Origin: Bacteroidota bacterium
Lineage (GTDB): Bacteria; Bacteroidota; Bacteroidia; Cytophagales; Cyclobacteriaceae
Length of the DNA: 64,000 nucleotides
Direction of reading: 5' to 3'
NCBI GenBank assembly: GCA_018266395.1
Contig: JAFEAM010000016.1
Span: 113,305 to 177,304 of the forward strand
Under the pieces are notes generated by a model. That model was not told where the DNA came from and did no database searches. It saw nothing but the letters and a program-made list of their open reading frames with translations. Below are positions 1 to 9,082 of this stretch, in pieces. Both the position numbers and the translations under genes were made by a program. How positions within the stretch are numbered: position 1 is the stretch's first letter; every line of letters begins with the position of its first letter.

Positions 1-3000
1 ATTATTAACGCGACTTTTGATCAGCGGGGTACTGCTTACTTCCTTGTATTGACTTCAGGATCAGCCAAGCCTACCATAGCCCAAATGAACGGATCTTCTG
101 CTTATGCGGGCTCCATTGCACAAGGCAAGATCAATATCGCGCAGACGGTTCCCGTATCGCAGTCAGGTATCATAGCCCCAACTGCCAATCTTGTGAATGG
201 TCAATCCTATGATGTATGGATGTACGCGGAAAACGACGCACTACCAACCCCCTTCCCTACTGCTGATGCTTATGGCTCAAGCACCTATGGCTATGCTGTC
301 ATTGGCGGGGCAGTTGTCGGCCCTACCATGACCTTCACTGCCACGCCGGGAAGTTCCAGTGTGTCTTTGAATAATCCCACAGTCACACTCTGCAATAACA
401 GTTATCAGGTGTTGAATACACCCATCATCATATCAGAGGGACAGACTTCTCAATTCAGTGCGAGCGGCGTTCAGACCTTGAACCTCGTTCTTCCTGCAGG
501 ATTCCAGTTCGACGTTACGCTTAGCGGAACTGTTCCCAAATACGGAACGATCACGCTGCAAGGCGCCGACTTCACTGCTGGCAGCGGTACGCTTGGGTTC
601 CTGGGTACTTCCATTCTCACCATCTCGTATAAGAATAACGGATCCAGCAGCCTGGACAAGATCATACTTACAGGACTTCGGGTGAAGTCCACAACCGCAA
701 CCAATGGAGCAATATTCCGCCTTGGTGGAAATGCACTCACAGCTGCTATTCCTGACATCAGCATCATGGCCACGCTAAGTTCCTTTGATGCGCCTTCCAT
801 TGCGTTTAATAACAGCTATTCGGGAAGCGTCTTCCCCGTGATCACAAGCATTCCGGATAATTACACGAATGCGATCACACTGACCCCGACTACTGTTACT
901 GGTGGTCCGCTCTATGGTCCGACCATACCTCCTACCCAGATTCCTGATTATGGCCCCAGCGCTTTCAGTGGGCCTGGTGTGAATGGCAACGTATTTACCA
1001 CATCTGCTGTAACCCTGGATGCGCCTTTCAACATCACCATTACGCACACTGACGATAATGGCTGTATTTCCGCAAATGCCATTCAGTATACGGTATATGA
1101 CCACAACACCGCTATCAACATTACCGACTCGGGAGGTACGCCTATCACCTCACGTGAATACTGTGCAGACAATGACAACTTTGTGACCGCGCCGATTACC
1201 GTGGTGATACCACCGATCAACTCTCCTACTTATGGAAGGGCCGGCCATGTGCGTTATATCAAACACGACAACCTCTCGTCCTTCTGGCTAAAGAATCTGA
1301 CAGCAGATCTTCCAGTTGGTGCGCCTCCTCAACTAATGAGCGGCACCGACTGGTCCAATGTTGTGAAGACTTTGCCCAATCTATTCTCCACTTCCACGAA
1401 TGGGGCTGGAACCTTCCCGAACTATAATTTCGACGATGCTGTAATTGCCAATGCCTCTGCGGTATCAGGTGGTATTTTGCCCGATCCGTACAGCTACTTT
1501 GAGAATGTCATCGTATCTACGGATGGCACCAACCGTAAATTCAGATATTATAAGGGTGGTTCACTCGGATCGGTTGCCTTCACAGGTACCTTCCAGAGCC
1601 GTACCAATTCGGCGGTCATTGTACCTCGGGTGCAATTGGTGGACTTTTATCTGCCGGCGGTGCCCATCATTGACGTGAGCGTACCCTCAACGATTGACAA
1701 TGCTGATCCTTTGACTTTGGTTGGAGCAGCAAACAATCCGAACAATCCGATCAACATTGGAACTCCTGTCTATTGCGAAGCAGGTGGAGCCATCAACATT
1801 GCTGGATACCCTGCCGCCGACGGGGTGAATTCTACCGGTACCTGGGTTCTCGAAGATCCTGCAACAAACACTGTGATTCCTTCGCCTCCAGGGTTCACTG
1901 CTTTCACCAACGGTACAGCCACGCTGGATCCCAAAGCATTCATCAATGGGTTGAAGGCGCTGCCAACACCGCCTGCTTATCTCTATGGTGATATCCGGAT
2001 TCGATACAACTATCAGGAGACGAATGCGGTGTGCCCATCAACGACCACACGCATCATCCGCATTACGCCTAATCCTATCGGGGGATTTGTTCAGAATGCT
2101 GTCATTAGCCAGTTTACCCCTAATAATACCTCCTATTGCGCAGGCAAGCAGATCAACTTTGACGCAACCAATACAACCCTTGCCAACGCTCCTGCAGGTA
2201 CGCCGGCAAACAGCATTACAGCCTATGACTGGGACTTTGGGGATCCTAACTCCAGCACAAACAAAGTTTCAGGTAAACTGCAAAATCATACCTTCGGAAA
2301 CCCTCAATCGTATATTGTTGTGCTGAATGCAATATCTAACTGGGGATGTAAGTCTTCTGATGTGGCCGTAACCACCACAACGCTGGTAGTGGGAAACATA
2401 CCTACAGTCAAAATGTACTTCGATGGAGTTTACAAGCAGAGCAATTTTACGTTCTACAGTAATAATTCGACAGTTGCTGCAAACGACTTCTTTCAACGCG
2501 TCGACGTCAATTATGGAGACGGCACAAGTGGTTTTGCTACATATGCCGCCGGATCACAGCCGACTGATCCCAAGACTCAATTTACTCACCAATATTCGAC
2601 CAAGGGGAAATATGCTGTGAACCTTCAGGTGACGAGCCAGATTGGATGTGTCAACAGCCTAACGCTGGATAACAAGTACATTAAAGGATATAGCGATCTT
2701 GATAACAAGCGCACGCGCACCCTTCTCGTACTTGACAGAGTACCTGTCACGACCAGTGCAACGGGCTATTTGGAGAACTTCGAATCAGGAGACGGCAATT
2801 GGCAGGCTTGGTATGCCAGTAATTCAACTTACCCCCTTACGTTCCCCATTGACCCTTATACCAAGTCCATAACCTGGGCATCCGGGAAACCAACCGGACC
2901 TGTAATCAAGCCGGACGCTTCAGGTCTGAACGGTACTAACTATTGGAGAACAGGGTATGATTCAACGAATAACGTGGTGGGTAACTATGGAAACAATGAA

Positions 3001-4485
3001 AGAACGGCATTGTACTCTCCTAGCTTTGACCTCAGCGCACTCTCGACTCCGATGATTTCGTATAATAATGTTATACAGCTTGAAGCCTCCGATGGTATCA
3101 TTCTAGAGTACTCAACCGATAACCTGAATGTTGCTGATCCGAGTAAGGTATGGAAGGTGCTGGGTTCAACAATTGGAGAGGGTGTGAGCTGGTTTACTGA
3201 CAAGGGAATTGCAGCGAAACCAGGTGCACAGTCCGGAAATGACTTTGGTTGGACAGGTAGCGCAAGCGCACAATGGAATACCTCCAAGCATACCCTGGAT
3301 GAAGTCGCTACAAGTGTGGGAGGAGGAGTAAATGCAACCAATGTTGTGTTCCGGTTCGCCATGGCAAGTGCCAAAACCAACCCGCAATTCGAAGGCTTTG
3401 CTGTCGACAACGTCCGGATTGGTGAACGTACCCGAACCATCCTCCTGGAAAGTTTCGCCAGCACTTCAAACAGCAGTTCATCTGAAAAATCTGAAAATCA
3501 AGCCATAGCTGCATTTTATCCGCTCGGCACATCCACAGGCACTCAAGTGATCAAGATCAACTATCACATGAATTTCCCCGCCAACGATCCATTCAATTTG
3601 GACAATGCGGCCGATCCTAGTTCACGTGCATTGTATTATGGCATTCAGTCCACACCAAAATCTATACTGGACGGTTCACCCGACAAAGATGACAGGCTCT
3701 TCTCCGTCTGGGGTAACTCTACCTATGGTACACGCAGCCTGGCATTGGCTCAGGCTGATATCCAGATACTTAGTAGCTCTTCCAGCTCTTCTCAGGGCGT
3801 TGCTGTTAGTCCGGGCAAGATCAGTTTCTTTGTCAAAGTAACATCCATCTTCGCGCTCCCCAGCACCAGCGTATTGCAGGTAGCTGTCCTGGAAAAATCT
3901 GTTGCTAAATCAATTTTGACAGCAGCCCAGCAGGCTTTGGTAAAGAGTGGAGAGACCGACTTCCAATATATTTTGAAAAAAATGCTGCCTACGGCCAAGG
4001 GCATTCGGTTTGATACCGCATGGGCTGTAGGCAAGAACAGGTTCTTCCCTGGCGGGGGGGTACCTTTTGAATGGTATGTCGATGCTAATAAACTTTATCA
4101 GCCGGCAAATGATCTGATGGTTGTTGCCTTCATTCAGGATGAATCCCTGCTAAGGGAGGTATTCCAGGTCAGCTATGTTGATGTTTCTTCAGACCCGCCC
4201 GTCGTCACTGGTCTCGAGCCACTGCCAGCCGAACAGGTCATTGTCTACCCCGTCCCTGCCAACCACGAGATGCACATCCGTATGCCTGGTGTACTGAAGC
4301 AACCTGCAGCGTTGCAGATGTTTGACCAGACCGGACGCATCACGATAGAATCGCAGATACCCGAAGGAGCAGACTCCAAGACGCTGAATGTGCGAGATCT
4401 ATCATCAGGTGTGTACATTCTGCAGATCGATGTGGGTAACGGCAACTTCACCCGCAAGAAGGTGATGATCGTTCATGAAGAGTAA
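1..4485 (+). CDS. Giant T9SS-secreted PKD-domain protein, 5' truncated by window edge
   Basis: The frame is open from base 1 with no stop, so the gene begins upstream; the first possible start inside the window (TTG at 49) is probably not the true start. About 1,494 codons are visible. Two PKD-like domains lie near residues 714-793 (core DWDFGDP) and 835-885 (NYGDG). A region with FESGDGNWQAW resembles an extracellular jelly-roll/MAM-type module (about 920-1140). Next comes an Omp28-like thioredoxin-fold region (about 1144-1390), and the end (VIVYPVPANHEMHI ... LSSGVYILQI ... KKVMIVHEE) is a typical type A T9SS C-terminal sorting domain. The protein is therefore inferred to be exported by the type IX system and attached to the surface or released. 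Two oddities: the Omp28-like part has Ser where the redox Cys pair is usually found, and there is a seven-serine run near base 3775. A strong terminator follows. The ligand is unknown. Confidence 0.85.
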   Translation: MINATFDQRGTAYFLVLTSGSAKPTIAQMNGSSAYAGSIAQGKINIAQTVPVSQSGIIAPTANLVNGQSYDVWMYAENDALPTPFPTADAYGSSTYGYAVIGGAVVGPTMTFTATPGSSSVSLNNPTVTLCNNSYQVLNTPIIISEGQTSQFSASGVQTLNLVLPAGFQFDVTLSGTVPKYGTITLQGADFTAGSGTLGFLGTSILTISYKNNGSSSLDKIILTGLRVKSTTATNGAIFRLGGNALTAAIPDISIMATLSSFDAPSIAFNNSYSGSVFPVITSIPDNYTNAITLTPTTVTGGPLYGPTIPPTQIPDYGPSAFSGPGVNGNVFTTSAVTLDAPFNITITHTDDNGCISANAIQYTVYDHNTAINITDSGGTPITSREYCADNDNFVTAPITVVIPPINSPTYGRAGHVRYIKHDNLSSFWLKNLTADLPVGAPPQLMSGTDWSNVVKTLPNLFSTSTNGAGTFPNYNFDDAVIANASAVSGGILPDPYSYFENVIVSTDGTNRKFRYYKGGSLGSVAFTGTFQSRTNSAVIVPRVQLVDFYLPAVPIIDVSVPSTIDNADPLTLVGAANNPNNPINIGTPVYCEAGGAINIAGYPAADGVNSTGTWVLEDPATNTVIPSPPGFTAFTNGTATLDPKAFINGLKALPTPPAYLYGDIRIRYNYQETNAVCPSTTTRIIRITPNPIGGFVQNAVISQFTPNNTSYCAGKQINFDATNTTLANAPAGTPANSITAYDWDFGDPNSSTNKVSGKLQNHTFGNPQSYIVVLNAISNWGCKSSDVAVTTTTLVVGNIPTVKMYFDGVYKQSNFTFYSNNSTVAANDFFQRVDVNYGDGTSGFATYAAGSQPTDPKTQFTHQYSTKGKYAVNLQVTSQIGCVNSLTLDNKYIKGYSDLDNKRTRTLLVLDRVPVTTSATGYLENFESGDGNWQAWYASNSTYPLTFPIDPYTKSITWASGKPTGPVIKPDASGLNGTNYWRTGYDSTNNVVGNYGNNERTALYSPSFDLSALSTPMISYNNVIQLEASDGIILEYSTDNLNVADPSKVWKVLGSTIGEGVSWFTDKGIAAKPGAQSGNDFGWTGSASAQWNTSKHTLDEVATSVGGGVNATNVVFRFAMASAKTNPQFEGFAVDNVRIGERTRTILLESFASTSNSSSSEKSENQAIAAFYPLGTSTGTQVIKINYHMNFPANDPFNLDNAADPSSRALYYGIQSTPKSILDGSPDKDDRLFSVWGNSTYGTRSLALAQADIQILSSSSSSSQGVAVSPGKISFFVKVTSIFALPSTSVLQVAVLEKSVAKSILTAAQQALVKSGETDFQYILKKMLPTAKGIRFDTAWAVGKNRFFPGGGVPFEWYVDANKLYQPANDLMVVAFIQDESLLREVFQVSYVDVSSDPPVVTGLEPLPAEQVIVYPVPANHEMHIRMPGVLKQPAALQMFDQTGRITIESQIPEGADSKTLNVRDLSSGVYILQIDVGNGNFTRKKVMIVHEE

Positions 4486-4514
4486 GGCTGAATTCTGAAT
4501 ATTCTCAAAGTGTC

Positions 4515-4549
4515 AAAAAGCCCTTTTCAAACATGGAAAAGGGCTTTTT
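4515..4549 (+). terminator. Intrinsic terminator after the T9SS protein gene
   Basis: Perfect 14-bp inverted repeat (arms 4515-4528 and 4536-4549) with a 7-nt loop. The right arm ends in a T run (ggctttttc). It lies 30 bp after the stop at 4485 and before terC. Confidence 0.85.
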
Positions 4550-4635
4550 CTTTGAGTTCTCCTGCTTTTCTTTCTCTGACCTTTTGCCTTAATTTGAAAG
4601 CTGTTGTGTAGCCGAGAAATCGCTAAACCCCTTAC

Positions 4636-5475
4636 ATGGAATTATTCTATCAGGCAGACACCTGGCTCGCACTTTTAACACTCTGTTTCCTCGAAATCGT
4701 ACTGGGGATCGATAACATCATCTTCATATCGATTGTCTCCAATAAACTCCCAGAGGAAAAGCGCAGCAAGGCAAGAAACATTGGCCTCTCCCTGGCCATG
4801 ATTGTGCGTATTTGCTTCCTCCTGGGTATCACCTGGATTATCGGGTTTACTGAACCTCTCTTCACCGTACCTCAAAACTGGATAATTCATCACGAACTGC
4901 CTGTCAGCGGTCGTGATCTGATCCTCGGATTCGGCGGACTCTTCCTCATCGCCAAAAGCACCATGGAAATCAACCATGAAATGGAAGGTGAAGAAGATGA
5001 GGATGGGGAAACAACCAAAAAAGCCAAATCGGCTGCGATCAGCCTCGGCGGCACCGTAGTTCAGATCATCCTCCTGGATCTCATCTTCTCCTTTGATTCG
5101 ATTCTGACCGCCGTGGGTATCGTGGACCGTGATAAAGTCATCATCATGATCATTGCCGTGATCGTCTCCATCGGAGTCATGATGTTCTTCAGCGGAACGA
5201 TTGCCAAATTTATTCAGGACCACCCTTCCATGGAGGTGCTGGCGCTTGGATTCCTGATCCTGATAGGGTTCATGCTGTTCCTTGAAGCACTCCATTACCT
5301 CATCCCGAAAGGCTACATCTACTTTGCTGTGGCCTTCTCCATGCTCATTGAATTAACCAACATACGCGTTCGTAAGAAACGAAAAGGAAAACTCACGGCC
5401 GTCAAACTCAACAAACCCTTCACAGAAGAGGAGATGAAGGAAGCCGTGCATGATCTGAAAAAAAACGTGGAGTAA
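4636..5475 (+). CDS. TerC family integral membrane protein
   Basis: 279 residues, close to the usual size of short TerC/Alx proteins. The N-terminus has the family signature LEIVLGIDNIIFI with an acidic residue inside a membrane helix, and the second half repeats the theme with LLDLIFSFDSILTAVG. About seven hydrophobic helices are visible, with an acidic cytoplasmic loop (EMEGEEDEDGE) near residues 118-128 and a basic segment RVRKKRKGK near the C-terminus. Family members are linked to tellurite resistance and to metal (manganese, calcium) export coupled to secreted-protein metallation; substrate cannot be told from sequence. The ATG at 4636 starts directly on the conserved N-terminal helix. 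It is a single gene between a terminator upstream and bstA-like DNA 61 bp downstream. Confidence 0.9.
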   Translation: MELFYQADTWLALLTLCFLEIVLGIDNIIFISIVSNKLPEEKRSKARNIGLSLAMIVRICFLLGITWIIGFTEPLFTVPQNWIIHHELPVSGRDLILGFGGLFLIAKSTMEINHEMEGEEDEDGETTKKAKSAAISLGGTVVQIILLDLIFSFDSILTAVGIVDRDKVIIMIIAVIVSIGVMMFFSGTIAKFIQDHPSMEVLALGFLILIGFMLFLEALHYLIPKGYIYFAVAFSMLIELTNIRVRKKRKGKLTAVKLNKPFTEEEMKEAVHDLKKNVE

Positions 5476-5536
5476 GTCGAATCTCAAAGAGGCGCCCCAC
5501 CGTTCACTTCATTAAGTATTTAAGTCAAAATAGTCT

Positions 5537-6049
5537 ATGCTTGACCCTCGTTACCCTATTGGGAAGTTCGCCCCCAAAGAAGCCTATGCGATGGCGGATG
5601 TAAGCCGCAACATTGAAAGAATCGAAAAACTACCTGAGGAATTTGCCGCAGTTGCAATCCAACTTACCCCCCGTCAACTGGATACCCCCTACCGGGAAGG
5701 AGGATGGACAGGGAGACAGGTGATTCACCATGTTGCCGACAGCCACCTGAACGCTTACATCCGTACCAAATGGACCTTGACAGAAAACAACCCTACCATT
5801 AAGGCTTACAACGAAAAAGCCTGGGCCGAGACTCCGGAAACTGGCGCAGATCCGAATCTTTCCCTGACCCTGCTTAGGGCCTTGCATACACGCTGGGTCA
5901 CCCTTCTTAAAGGCATGGACCTTGATCAATTCAGCCGGGAGTTTACGCATCCAGAGACCAAAAAGACAGTCAGGCTCGACAGAATGGTTGACCTTTACGC
6001 CTGGCATGGAGAACACCATGCCGGCCATCTGAAGATACTTCTGCGCTAA
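5537..6049 (+). CDS. DinB/YfiT-type putative metal-dependent hydrolase (BstA-like)
   Basis: 170 residues, a normal length for the YfiT/BstA branch of the DinB four-helix-bundle superfamily. The family starts with a YPIGKF segment, present here at residues 6-11. Metal-binding histidines are seen in IHHVADSH (about 64-71) and HGEHHAGH near the C-terminus, the expected three-His arrangement. Bacillus members transfer bacillithiol to electrophiles; Bacteroidota also use bacillithiol, so thiol transferase activity is plausible but not proven. The gene stands between terC and an alpha/beta hydrolase gene (56-bp gap), all on the same strand. Confidence 0.85.
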   Translation: MLDPRYPIGKFAPKEAYAMADVSRNIERIEKLPEEFAAVAIQLTPRQLDTPYREGGWTGRQVIHHVADSHLNAYIRTKWTLTENNPTIKAYNEKAWAETPETGADPNLSLTLLRALHTRWVTLLKGMDLDQFSREFTHPETKKTVRLDRMVDLYAWHGEHHAGHLKILLR

Positions 6050-6063
6050 AATCATAACCATGT

Positions 6064-6095
6064 CTTGGCGTCCGTATTGGGGCTGCCTAGCTTTG
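6064..6095 (+). promoter_or_regulatory. Candidate Bacteroidota-type promoter before the hydrolase gene
   Basis: TAGCTTTG at 6088-6095 matches the Bacteroidota -7 element TAnnTTTG exactly. CTTG at 6064-6067, 20 bp upstream, matches three of four bases of the -33 TTTG box. It lies just before the ATG at 6106, so the transcript leader would be only a few bases long. Chance matches are possible. Confidence 0.4.
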
Positions 6096-6105
6096 CAGCG
6101 ACGTT

Positions 6106-7032
6106 ATGGAATACCAGCCTCCATTCATTCTTTTCAATGAACACCTGCAGACGATCTACCCGGCCCTGTTGCGGAAAATCGACTTGCAGGATGCCGAGAC
6201 GATAACGATCACCACACCGGATGATGACTTTCTTGAGTTGGATCTATACCGCCAGAATGCTCCGAATTGTGTAGTCATCAGCCATGGCCTGGAAGGAAAT
6301 TCACGCCGGGCCTACGTTCTTGGAATGGCCCGGGCTTTCTATCAGCAGGGATACGATGTGCTGGCATGGAATTACCGCGGCTGTGGCAGCAAAATGAACA
6401 AGAAATTGCGATTCTATCACAGCGGTGCCACCGATGACCTTGGTACAGTAATAGATTATGCGGCAAAACACTACACGGAAATCACGCTGGTGGGCTTCAG
6501 CCTTGGCGGTAACCTGACATTAAAATACCTGGGTGAGCCAAAAGTTAACGAGCATGTCAAGAAGGCGGTAGCCCTGTCTGTACCGCTTGATCTGCACACC
6601 AGTTGCCTGGAAATCTCGAAACGGTCTAACTTCCTGTATGCCCGCAGATTTTTGAAAAGCCTGACCAAAAAAGTCCTGGCCAAAGCTGCAACCCATAAAG
6701 AACTGGATGTCCAGGGACTGGACAAAATCAATTCCCTGATTGAGTTCGACGACCGTTACACCGCTCCGCTCCATGGTTTCAAGGATGCGGTTGACTACTA
6801 CCAAAAATGCAGTTCAATTCATTTTCTTCCACGGATTACTGTTCCCACCCTTCTGGTAAATGCTAAGAACGATCCGTTTCTCAGTCCGCAGTGTTATCCC
6901 GAAACGACTCCGTCTTCTTCACTTACCATCGAATACCCGGAATCCGGCGGGCACGTAGGATTCGCCCTTTTCGATAAGAAAGGCCTATATTGGTCTGAGT
7001 TGCGTGCGTTGGACTTTGTCAACCATTCATGA
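6106..7032 (+). CDS. YheT-type alpha/beta hydrolase
   Basis: 308 residues, matching the YheT/ABHD1-3 (UPF0017) branch of alpha/beta hydrolases. The oxyanion-hole region SHGLEGNSRR is at about residues 64-73, the nucleophile elbow is GFSLGGN (about 128-134), the acid is probably the Asp in NAKNDPFLS, and the catalytic His is in GGHVGF close to the end. There is no signal peptide, so it is cytoplasmic. Substrates of bacterial members are poorly known; esterase or lipid hydrolase activity is inferred from the fold. The stop overlaps the next start in an ATGA at 7029-7032, so the two are very likely co-transcribed and translationally coupled. Confidence 0.9.
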   Translation: MEYQPPFILFNEHLQTIYPALLRKIDLQDAETITITTPDDDFLELDLYRQNAPNCVVISHGLEGNSRRAYVLGMARAFYQQGYDVLAWNYRGCGSKMNKKLRFYHSGATDDLGTVIDYAAKHYTEITLVGFSLGGNLTLKYLGEPKVNEHVKKAVALSVPLDLHTSCLEISKRSNFLYARRFLKSLTKKVLAKAATHKELDVQGLDKINSLIEFDDRYTAPLHGFKDAVDYYQKCSSIHFLPRITVPTLLVNAKNDPFLSPQCYPETTPSSSLTIEYPESGGHVGFALFDKKGLYWSELRALDFVNHS

Positions 7033-7721
7033 TCACCAGGTATTCACTTACGGCCACTGCTGACGTACTGCAATCGAAGTATAAGGCAGAAGTTCCGGAA
7101 CGCTACAAGCCTATCTACAATGCTGCCCCCACGCAGCTGTTGCCGGTGATTACACACGACAGCCAGAAGGGCTTTTCTTTCTTCTACTGGGGCGCCCCGC
7201 CCGAATGGGCCCGAAACAAGGCCCTGGGCGAAAAGATTATCAACGTCAGAACTGAAACACTGGAGGAAAAGACTGTGCTCAGGAAGAAACTCATCGCCCA
7301 TCGGTGTATCGTGCCTGCGGATGGTTTTTACGAGTGGAAACGGATCGGAAGGAGAACCAACATCCCTTACCGATTTACCCTCGCTGACAAGGGGTTATTT
7401 GCCATTGCAGGCATGTGGGAAGAATATGAAGACGAGGCAGGTGAGACCAATCACACCTTCACCATCCTGACCGTTCCTGCATCAACAGCAGATATTAGCA
7501 TTGCAGCAAGGATTCCGTTTGTCCTTTCAGCTGATTCTGTACATGACTGGCTGAACGCAACCGGGGAAGATGTTGTTATGAAGATTCTGGACAATCCTGT
7601 AACCGGATTTGAGCATTACTCCGTTTCTTCGCTGATCAATTCTCCGGACAGAAATGATAAACTGGCAATCATCCCGTCTCCCCCGGCGGATCAGTACGGC
7701 AATCTGACATTGTTTGATTGA
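7029..7721 (+). CDS. SRAP/YedK-fold protein lacking catalytic Cys2 and His
   Basis: 230 residues with the whole SRAP layout: N-terminal RYSLT, YNAAPTQ (about 30-36), NVRTET (Asn72, Arg74), PADGFYEWK (Glu102) and ARIPFVLS (about 160-167). Active SRAP/HMCES/YedK enzymes start with Met-Cys and use Cys2 to form a thiazolidine link with abasic sites, with a His in an IHDRMP-type motif. Here residue 2 is Ile and the His position is Ala159. The start is fixed by the ATGA overlap with the hydrolase gene, and no in-frame Met-Cys exists nearby. The protein may still bind DNA ends or serve another role; it should not be assumed to crosslink abasic DNA. It converges with the lipoprotein gene, with 7 bp between stops. 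Confidence 0.85.
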   Translation: MITRYSLTATADVLQSKYKAEVPERYKPIYNAAPTQLLPVITHDSQKGFSFFYWGAPPEWARNKALGEKIINVRTETLEEKTVLRKKLIAHRCIVPADGFYEWKRIGRRTNIPYRFTLADKGLFAIAGMWEEYEDEAGETNHTFTILTVPASTADISIAARIPFVLSADSVHDWLNATGEDVVMKILDNPVTGFEHYSVSSLINSPDRNDKLAIIPSPPADQYGNLTLFD

Positions 7722-7728
7722 CGGCGGG

Positions 7729-8412
7729 TCAGAACCCGTCATTCTCCTTCTTCTGGGCTTTATTCTCCTCCGACTTCGGCTTGGAATCATCCGATTTCTT
7801 CTTGCCGAATAGCCCTTTCTTCTTGGGCTGCTCCTTCGGCTCGTTCACCTGGGTTGAGTCTGAGGCCTGCTTCCTGCCGAACAGTCCTTTCTTCTTCGGC
7901 GCCTCTTTTACTTCCTCCTCTTTGGGTTTGTTCTTGTCAGCCTCCTTCTTTTCAAGCGCAGCCCTCACATCAGGTAATACGAGGATATCGCGAAAGTACC
8001 ACATGTAAAGATCCTGGTCGAGATTATACTTCTCCTTGGTCTTTGTTATGGCGTAGATACTGTCCACTTTCTTGGCGGCTGTACTGTCGGCGATGTCTTC
8101 TTCTGCTCCCACCAGGGCTGCCCCTTTATCCTCTTTGAGTGAATCGGGAATAACAGGGTACACGGGCTTCATCTCAACCGTCTGAAGCCGGCGGTATTTC
8201 TTCCTGTATGATTCAGGCACAGCAATAAGATACCTGTTCTTGCTGGCTGTAAGCACTTTGGGAGTCGAGTCTTCGCGGAAATAGCTGAACTTCTTTCTTA
8301 GGGTCTCCTGGTCATAGATAAATGAACTCTGATAAGCAGGGCAAATCAGGCGCTGGGTGCACGCACTCAGCAGGGCAAACAGGACCAGGACGAGGAGAAT
8401 GCCCCTGAACAT
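7729..8412 (-). CDS. Lipoprotein with a charged, repeated C-terminal tail
   Basis: 227 residues from the ATG at 8412; a longer frame would need a TTG at 8433 and would spoil the signal peptide. The N-terminus is a lipoprotein signal with lipobox LLSAC. The middle has no recognised family: mixed alpha/beta with YRKKYRRLQ and DLYMWYFRDILVLPDVRAAL. The last 60 residues are low complexity and very rich in Lys, Glu and Asp, with the motif PKKKGLFG occurring twice (followed by RK and KK). This tail is probably disordered in the periplasm. The function is unknown. It is monocistronic as far as I can see, with 96 bp to the next gene upstream. Confidence 0.75.
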   Translation of the reverse strand: MFRGILLVLVLFALLSACTQRLICPAYQSSFIYDQETLRKKFSYFREDSTPKVLTASKNRYLIAVPESYRKKYRRLQTVEMKPVYPVIPDSLKEDKGAALVGAEEDIADSTAAKKVDSIYAITKTKEKYNLDQDLYMWYFRDILVLPDVRAALEKKEADKNKPKEEEVKEAPKKKGLFGRKQASDSTQVNEPKEQPKKKGLFGKKKSDDSKPKSEENKAQKKENDGF

Positions 8413-8508
8413 AGTGGTTGAAACTGCAATCAACGAAATTAGCTAAAGAACCCCAAGTTATACCGTTGAGGGTCAAGAAGTAACCAATATAAGTAATTGA
8501 TTTTCAGT

Positions 8509-8862
8509 TTACAAACTATCCATTCTTGACCTAATACTTTTGGATAATCCCTGAACTACAAGCTCATAGGACTTATCGATCCAGGAACGTACAAGTTGAT
8601 CGGAGATCCCGCCATCCATACGGACGGTAATCCAGTGCTTTTTGTTCATGTGGTAGGCAGGCAAAACTGCTTCATAACGCTCTCTTAGCTCCGCCCCTTC
8701 CTCAGGTTCCACCTTCAAATTAATGCCGTCAAAGTGCTCAATATTGGCCAGGGCGAACATCTTCCCCATCACCTTGAATACAAGGGTGTCTTCCCCAAAC
8801 GGAAACTCCTCTGTAGCACCCTTCTTACCCAGGCAATAAGACCTGAATGATTCAACGTTCAA
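8509..8862 (-). CDS. MmcQ/YjbR family protein
   Basis: 117 residues, the standard length of the YjbR/CyaY-like fold family. Typical features are the N-terminal FRSYCLGKKGATEEFPFGEDT, then FKVMGKMFAL, INLKVEPEEG, AYHMNKKHWITV and the closing LVRSWIDKSYELV. The E. coli relative YjbR and MmcQ are described as DNA-binding-like, but a physiological role is unproven. Its ATG overlaps the stop of the upstream small membrane protein gene by 4 bp, so it is the last gene of the ispG group. Confidence 0.9.
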   Translation of the reverse strand: MNVESFRSYCLGKKGATEEFPFGEDTLVFKVMGKMFALANIEHFDGINLKVEPEEGAELRERYEAVLPAYHMNKKHWITVRMDGGISDQLVRSWIDKSYELVVQGLSKSIRSRMDSL

Positions 8863-9077
8863 AGAAGCCGTTTTAGGATTATGAACAGGACCCCAAGCAG
8901 GAAAATAATAATGGAGATCTTATTCACCCCATGCATCATCCTGATGTTGATGTTGCTCGGACGGCTGGGATCTTTCTTCCGGAAGAAGTACCCCCCCACC
9001 TCCCCAAGGGAGAAGAACTCCCGGAGACTAAATGGTTTGCCCGACACCTTCTTCTCTGCTGATGTTTCCTTTTCCAT
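8859..9077 (-). CDS. Small DUF6728-type membrane protein
   Basis: 72 residues. A polar N-terminus leads to FSLREFFSLGEVGGYFFRKK and then a single C-terminal helix (ISIIIFLLGVLFIILKRLL). This architecture matches the small Bacteroidota-restricted DUF6728 family, whose function is unknown. It starts 5 bp after ispG and overlaps the MmcQ/YjbR gene by 4 bp, a compact operon. The single helix with a basic cytoplasmic flank suggests a tail-anchored inner-membrane protein. Confidence 0.75.
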   Translation of the reverse strand: MEKETSAEKKVSGKPFSLREFFSLGEVGGYFFRKKDPSRPSNINIRMMHGVNKISIIIFLLGVLFIILKRLL

Positions 9078-9082
9078 ACTTG

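Noticed and set aside
4675-5295. 206-codon minus-strand frame opposite terC
   Set aside because: Asp/His-rich composition is the mirror of TerC codons; no start context or homology features.
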